Assembly (NCBI RefSeq): GCF_002204795.1
Contig: NZ_NIXO01000059.1
Location: 1 to 37,391 of the forward strand
Direction: 5' to 3'
Source: Pseudomonas sp. K2I15
GTDB lineage: Bacteria > Pseudomonadota > Gammaproteobacteria > Pseudomonadales > Pseudomonadaceae
Length of the DNA: 37,391 bases
Below are positions 33,864-37,391 of this stretch, one piece after another. The position numbers and the translations under genes are program-made. Position 1 is the stretch's first letter; each line of letters opens with the position of its first letter. The notes under the pieces were generated by a model. It searched no databases, was not told the origin of the DNA, and worked only from the letters and a program-made list of their open reading frames with translations.

Positions 33864-34754
33864 ATGACTCCCCGCACAGCCCTCGGCGCCCTGCATATCG
33901 GCGCATTGATGTTTGGCCTCACTGGCGTGTTCGGCAAACTGGCCGCCGCCTCGCCGGCAATTATCGTGTTCGGCCGTGCCGCGTTCGCGGTGATTGCCCT
34001 GGCGATCTTCGCGCGCTTCGCCAGCAACACCACCTGGCAAAAACTGCAAGCCCGGGACTGGCGTCGCCTGCTGGTCAGCGGCCTGCTGCTGGCCGCGCAC
34101 TGGGTGAGTTTCTTTATTGCGGTGAAGATCGCCGGTGTGGCCATCGCCACCTTGGGCTTCGCCACCTTCCCGGCGTTCACGGTGATCCTCGAAGGGTTGA
34201 TTTTCCGCGAGCGGATTCGCGCCAACGAGATCCTGCTGGTGGTGCTGGTGAGCATCGGCCTGGTGCTGGTCACACCGGACTTCAACTTGGCCAGCCAAGC
34301 CACCAGTGGCCTGTTGTGGGCGGTCTGCTCCGGCTTGTTGTTCTCGCTGCTATCACTGAACAACCGCGCCAGTGGGCGCATCCCGCCGGTGCAGGCCGCC
34401 TTGTGCCAGAACGTGGTTGTCGCGCTGTGCCTGCTGCCGGTCGCGGCGCCCGGGCTCGCCGAGGTGCGTGCATTGGACTGGCTGTGGATCGGCCTGCTCG
34501 GCGTGTTCTGCACGGGGCTGGCTCACAGCCTGTTTGTCGCCAGCCTCGCAGTGCTCAAGGCGCGCACCGCGGCGGTGGTCTTCGCCATGGAGCCGGTGTA
34601 CGGCATCACCATGGCCTGGCTGCTGTTTGCCGAAACGCCGACCCTGCGCATGCTGATGGGCGGCGCGCTGATCATCGTCGCCATCGTGGTGTCCGGGCTG
34701 ATGGGCAGCGCCAAGCCGGCCAAGCAGCCGGCAGGCACGGCCGACGCTCACTGA
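33864..34754 (+). CDS. EamA/DMT-family inner-membrane transporter
   Basis: 296 residues from the ATG at 33864 (MTPRTALGALHIGALMFGLTGVFGKLAAASPAII), with AAGGA five bases upstream. About ten hydrophobic segments are arranged as two EamA repeats (roughly 5-140 and 150-285), with the typical MEPVYGITMAWLLFAE near the end. The family exports amino acids and other metabolites, and the substrate cannot be read from sequence. It ends overlapping the convergent SelW-like gene by seven bases. The AraC gene upstream is a plausible regulator. The start region folds into a strong hairpin. Confidence 0.9.
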   Translation: MTPRTALGALHIGALMFGLTGVFGKLAAASPAIIVFGRAAFAVIALAIFARFASNTTWQKLQARDWRRLLVSGLLLAAHWVSFFIAVKIAGVAIATLGFATFPAFTVILEGLIFRERIRANEILLVVLVSIGLVLVTPDFNLASQATSGLLWAVCSGLLFSLLSLNNRASGRIPPVQAALCQNVVVALCLLPVAAPGLAEVRALDWLWIGLLGVFCTGLAHSLFVASLAVLKARTAAVVFAMEPVYGITMAWLLFAETPTLRMLMGGALIIVAIVVSGLMGSAKPAKQPAGTADAH

Positions 34755-35035
34755 GTACGGTCGTTATGCCCCAGGTCCCGTTGCGGGTCGATCTGGTCGC
34801 GCACCCGTTGCTTGAGCACCTTGGCTTCCGGGAAGCCACCATCGGCCTTGCGCTCCCAGATTTGCACGCCATCACAGGTAATCCGGAAAGCACCGCCGGT
34901 GGCCGGTTGCAGGGCCACTTTGCCGAGGTCATCGGCGAACGTGCTCAACAGTTCCTGGGCAAGCCACGCGGCGCGCAACAGCCACTGACACTGGGTGCAA
35001 TACGTGATGACAATCTCGGGTTTGGCCGCAGACAT
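34748..35035 (-). CDS. SelW/Rdx-family CxxC protein
   Basis: 95 residues. The redox motif is Cys13-x-x-Cys16 (TYCTQCQWLLRAAWLAQELL), then GKVALQPATGGAFRITCDGVQIWERKADGGFPEAKVLKQRVRD. This is the selenoprotein W-like thioredoxin fold with cysteine in place of selenocysteine. Function in bacteria is unknown, probably thiol redox. AGGAG lies 11 bases before the ATG. The 3' end overlaps the EamA stop on the opposite strand. It is divergent from plpD across an 80-base spacer. Confidence 0.9.
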   Translation of the reverse strand: MSAAKPEIVITYCTQCQWLLRAAWLAQELLSTFADDLGKVALQPATGGAFRITCDGVQIWERKADGGFPEAKVLKQRVRDQIDPQRDLGHNDRTQ

Positions 35036-35079
35036 GAATTGACTGGCTCCTGCTTGGCGGGTTGAAAGGATCGAGTGGC

Positions 35080-35085
35080 TATAAT
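35080..35085 (+). promoter_or_regulatory. Likely -10 box of plpD
   Basis: A perfect TATAAT lies 30 bases upstream of the plpD ATG. No good -35 hexamer is at 17 bases. TTGGCG at 20 bases is the nearest. The transcript would have a leader of about 24 bases. Confidence 0.5.
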
Positions 35086-35115
35086 ACCGGCCTTTATCGT
35101 CCAGCCTTGAGATTG

Positions 35116-37308
35116 ATGATGCGCCGCCTGTTGTCCTGCCTGTTGCTGTGCCTGTTCCCCGTCCTCGTCCAAGCCGTCGAAAACCCGCGCCCCAAAATCG
35201 GCCTGGTGCTGTCCGGCGGCGCCGCCCGTGGCCTGGCGCACATAGGCGTGCTCAAGGCCCTGGAAGAACAAGGCATTCATATCGATGCGATCGCCGGCAC
35301 CAGCATGGGCGCGGTGATTGGCGGGCTGTACGCCTCGGGCTACAAGATCGACGAGCTGGAAAAACTCGCGCTGAACATCGACTGGAGGCTCGCCCTGTCC
35401 GATGCGCCGCCACGGGAAGACGTGCCATTCCGGCGCAAGCAGGATGACCGGGATTTTTTGGTCAAACAGAAACTCAGCTTTCGCGATGACGGCAGCCTGG
35501 GCCTGCCACTGGGTGTTATCCAGGGCCAGAACCTGGCCCTGCTGCTGGAAAGCATGTTCGCCCACACCAGTAATGTGCGGGATTTCGACAAGCTGCCGAT
35601 CCCCTTCCGCGCCGTGGCCACCGACATCACCAGCGGCGAAAAAGTGGTGTTCCGCAAAGGCCATTTGCCCCAGGTGATCCGCGCCAGCATGTCGATCCCG
35701 GCGGTATTTGCCCCAGTGGAGCTGGATGGCCGGTTGCTGGTGGACGGCGGCATGACCGATAACATCCCGCTGGATGTGGCACGGGAAATGGGCGTCGACA
35801 TCGCCATCGTCGTCGACATCGGCACCCCGCTGCGCTCGCGCAAGCAACTCAACACCGTGGTGGACGTGCTCAACCAGTCCATCACCCTGATGACCCGGCG
35901 CAACTCTGAAGAACAACTCAAGGCCCTGGCACCCCGCGACGTGCTGATCCAGCCGCCCTTGGCCGCCTACGGGGTGACGGATTTCGGCCGCGCCAAGGAC
36001 ATGATCGACGCCGGCTACCGCGCCACCCGCGCCCTCGACGTGCGCCTGGCGCACCTGCGCCCGGCCGAGCCGGTGGACCCTTCACTGGTAGCGGCCCGCA
36101 CGCCTGGCGAGCGCAACCCGGTGATCACTGCGATCAAGGTGGAGAACGACTCCAAGGTGGGCGACGAGGTGATCCGCTACTACGTCCGTCAGACCCTCGG
36201 CGAGCCCCTGGACCTGGCCCGCCTGCAAACCGACATGGGCACCCTCTACGGCCTGGATTACTTCGAGCAGGTGCAATACCGCGTAGTGAAAAAGGGCAAG
36301 GACAACACCCTGGTCATCAGCGCCCGAGGCAAACGCAGCGGCACCGATTACCTGCGTCTGGGCCTCAACCTGTCGGATGACATGCGCGGCGACAGCGCCT
36401 TCAACCTTGGCGCCAGCTACCGCATGAACGGCATCAACCGCCTCGGCGCCGAATGGCTGACGCGGGTGCAGATCGGTGACCGGCAGGAGCTGTACAGCGA
36501 GTTCTATCAGCCGATGGACACCGGCTCGCGCTACTTCGTCGCGCCCTACATCAGTGCCCAGTCGCAGAACGTCGAACTGATTGAAGACAACAACCCGATC
36601 TCCGAGTACCGCCTGGAACGCTACGGCTTCGGCTTGAACGTGGGCCGGCAGATCGGCAACAGCGGCGAGATTCGTTTTGGCGTGGGCGAGGCCTGGGGCA
36701 AGGCGGACGTGCGCATTGGTGACCGGGACTCGCCGAGCATCAACTTCAGCGAAGGCTTCTATGAGCTGAAGTATTCCTTCGACTCGTTCGACAACGTGTA
36801 CTTCCCGCACACCGGTGAAGATATTGGCCTGGCCTTTCGTGAGTTCGAACCGGGGCTGGGCTCTGACCAACGCTATCGCCAGTGGGAGTTCAAGCTGGAC
36901 AAGGCCATGAGCAGCGGGCCGGACACGCTGATCCTCGGCGGGCGCTATGGGCGCACGCTGGATGATTCGGACGTGGTGATTTCCAGCTTCCTGCTGGGAG
37001 GCGCGCGGCAGTTGTCGGGCTTCCGCCAGGATGCGATTGCCGGGCAGAACATCAGCCTGATGCGCGCGGTTTACTATCGCCGGCTGACGCCGCGGTCTTA
37101 TTTGCCGCTGGATTTCCCGCTGTACCTGGGCGCGTCACTGGAACGTGGGCGGGCGTGGAACAACGACAATGAATACGACAGCGGGTATATCAACGCCGCC
37201 AGTATTTTCCTGGGGTTTGATACGCCGTTGGGGCCGTTGAACTTCAGTTATGGGTTTAACGATGACAATCAGCAGGCGGTGTATCTGAACCTTGGGCAGA
37301 CGTTCTAA
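35116..37308 (+). CDS. plpD: PlpD-type patatin phospholipase autotransporter (type Vd)
   Basis: About 730 residues from the ATG at 35116 (MMRRLLSCLLLCLFPVLVQA signal peptide). The longer frame to 35062 runs over the TATAAT box and is rejected. The patatin domain (about 25-310) has oxyanion motif SGGAARG, nucleophile Ser63 in GTSMG and catalytic Asp210 in VDGGMTDN. A POTRA-like segment follows (about 335-400, NPVITAIKVENDSKVGDEVIRYYVRQTLGEPLDL). The Omp85-type barrel ends in YLNLGQTF with terminal Phe. In P. aeruginosa PlpD secretes its own lipase domain. Ligands and role in this strain are unknown. Confidence 0.93.
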   Translation: MMRRLLSCLLLCLFPVLVQAVENPRPKIGLVLSGGAARGLAHIGVLKALEEQGIHIDAIAGTSMGAVIGGLYASGYKIDELEKLALNIDWRLALSDAPPREDVPFRRKQDDRDFLVKQKLSFRDDGSLGLPLGVIQGQNLALLLESMFAHTSNVRDFDKLPIPFRAVATDITSGEKVVFRKGHLPQVIRASMSIPAVFAPVELDGRLLVDGGMTDNIPLDVAREMGVDIAIVVDIGTPLRSRKQLNTVVDVLNQSITLMTRRNSEEQLKALAPRDVLIQPPLAAYGVTDFGRAKDMIDAGYRATRALDVRLAHLRPAEPVDPSLVAARTPGERNPVITAIKVENDSKVGDEVIRYYVRQTLGEPLDLARLQTDMGTLYGLDYFEQVQYRVVKKGKDNTLVISARGKRSGTDYLRLGLNLSDDMRGDSAFNLGASYRMNGINRLGAEWLTRVQIGDRQELYSEFYQPMDTGSRYFVAPYISAQSQNVELIEDNNPISEYRLERYGFGLNVGRQIGNSGEIRFGVGEAWGKADVRIGDRDSPSINFSEGFYELKYSFDSFDNVYFPHTGEDIGLAFREFEPGLGSDQRYRQWEFKLDKAMSSGPDTLILGGRYGRTLDDSDVVISSFLLGGARQLSGFRQDAIAGQNISLMRAVYYRRLTPRSYLPLDFPLYLGASLERGRAWNNDNEYDSGYINAASIFLGFDTPLGPLNFSYGFNDDNQQAVYLNLGQTF

Positions 37309-37326
37309 ATACGCCGCAGAACCAAT

Positions 37327-37391
37327 GTGGGAGCGGGCTTGCTCGCGAACGCGGTGGATCAGTTAATGCATCTGGTAACTGTCACACCGCG
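37327..37391. repeat. REP element cut by the window edge
   Basis: GTGGGAGCGGGCTTGCTCGCGAA (37327-37349) is the REP core found at 121 and 31833. GCGGTG...AGTTA pairs with TAACT...CACCGC beyond it, so a second inverted copy should lie just off the right edge. It follows plpD by about 18 bases and may end its transcript. Confidence 0.85.

Noticed and set aside
34748..35035. Selenocysteine in the SelW-like protein
   Set aside because: Both redox positions are cysteine codons and there is no in-frame TGA before the stop.

Overview
The window is chromosomal DNA of a Pseudomonas, most likely of the P. fluorescens group. The G+C content is high. The flagellar gene order, the phhR/phhABC block and the REP-type palindromes (GCGGGCTTGCTCGCGAA...) between genes are all typical of that group. 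I see no rRNA, tRNA, CRISPR array, insertion sequence, integrase or phage gene. Most of the window is conserved core genome.

Positions 1-581 hold no convincing gene. They contain a nested hairpin, a REP pair and a run of tandem hairpins that looks like a dispersed repeat element. From 582 to 27326 every gene is on the minus strand and nearly all are flagellar. In transcription order (high to low coordinates) these are flgF-flgG-flgH-flgI-flgJ-flgK-flgL (rod, rings, rod cap/muramidase, hook-filament junction); a ketoacyl-ACP-synthase-III-like gene where related pseudomonads carry the flagellin glycosylation locus; fliC-flaG-fliD-fliS-fliT (filament, cap, chaperones); fleQ (sigma54 master activator that senses c-di-GMP); fleS-fleR (two-component system); fliE-fliF-fliG-fliH-fliI-fliJ (MS ring, switch, export ATPase); and hsbA-hsbR-hptB, a phosphorelay/partner-switch module linking motility and biofilm signalling.

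The regulatory hierarchy can be read from the DNA. GG-N10-GC sigma54 promoters lie before fliE, fleS and (weaker) flgF. A FliA (sigma28) promoter with phased A-tracts lies before fliC. Intrinsic terminators follow fleQ, fliC, flgL and the KAS III-like gene. Several starts are GTG or TTG (hptB, hsbR, flgI, flgF).

From 27527 to 31808 lies phenylalanine catabolism: phhR (TyrR-family activator, minus strand), divergent from phhA-phhB-phhC (phenylalanine hydroxylase, pterin carbinolamine dehydratase, aromatic aminotransferase). The last 5.5 kb holds an LpxH-type metallophosphoesterase, an AraC-family regulator, an EamA/DMT transporter, a SelW-like CxxC protein and a PlpD-type patatin autotransporter (type Vd secretion). 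REP palindromes separate several of these units.

I found no clearly new multi-gene system. The items most worth checking are small: a hairpin that would bury the ribosome binding site of the EamA gene, a repeat element that supplies the last codons and stop of the AraC gene, an orphan KAS III gene without its glycosyltransferases, duplicated modules in FlgL and FlgK, an AAA+ site in PhhR lacking the Walker B glutamate, and several uncharacterised dyads in promoter regions.
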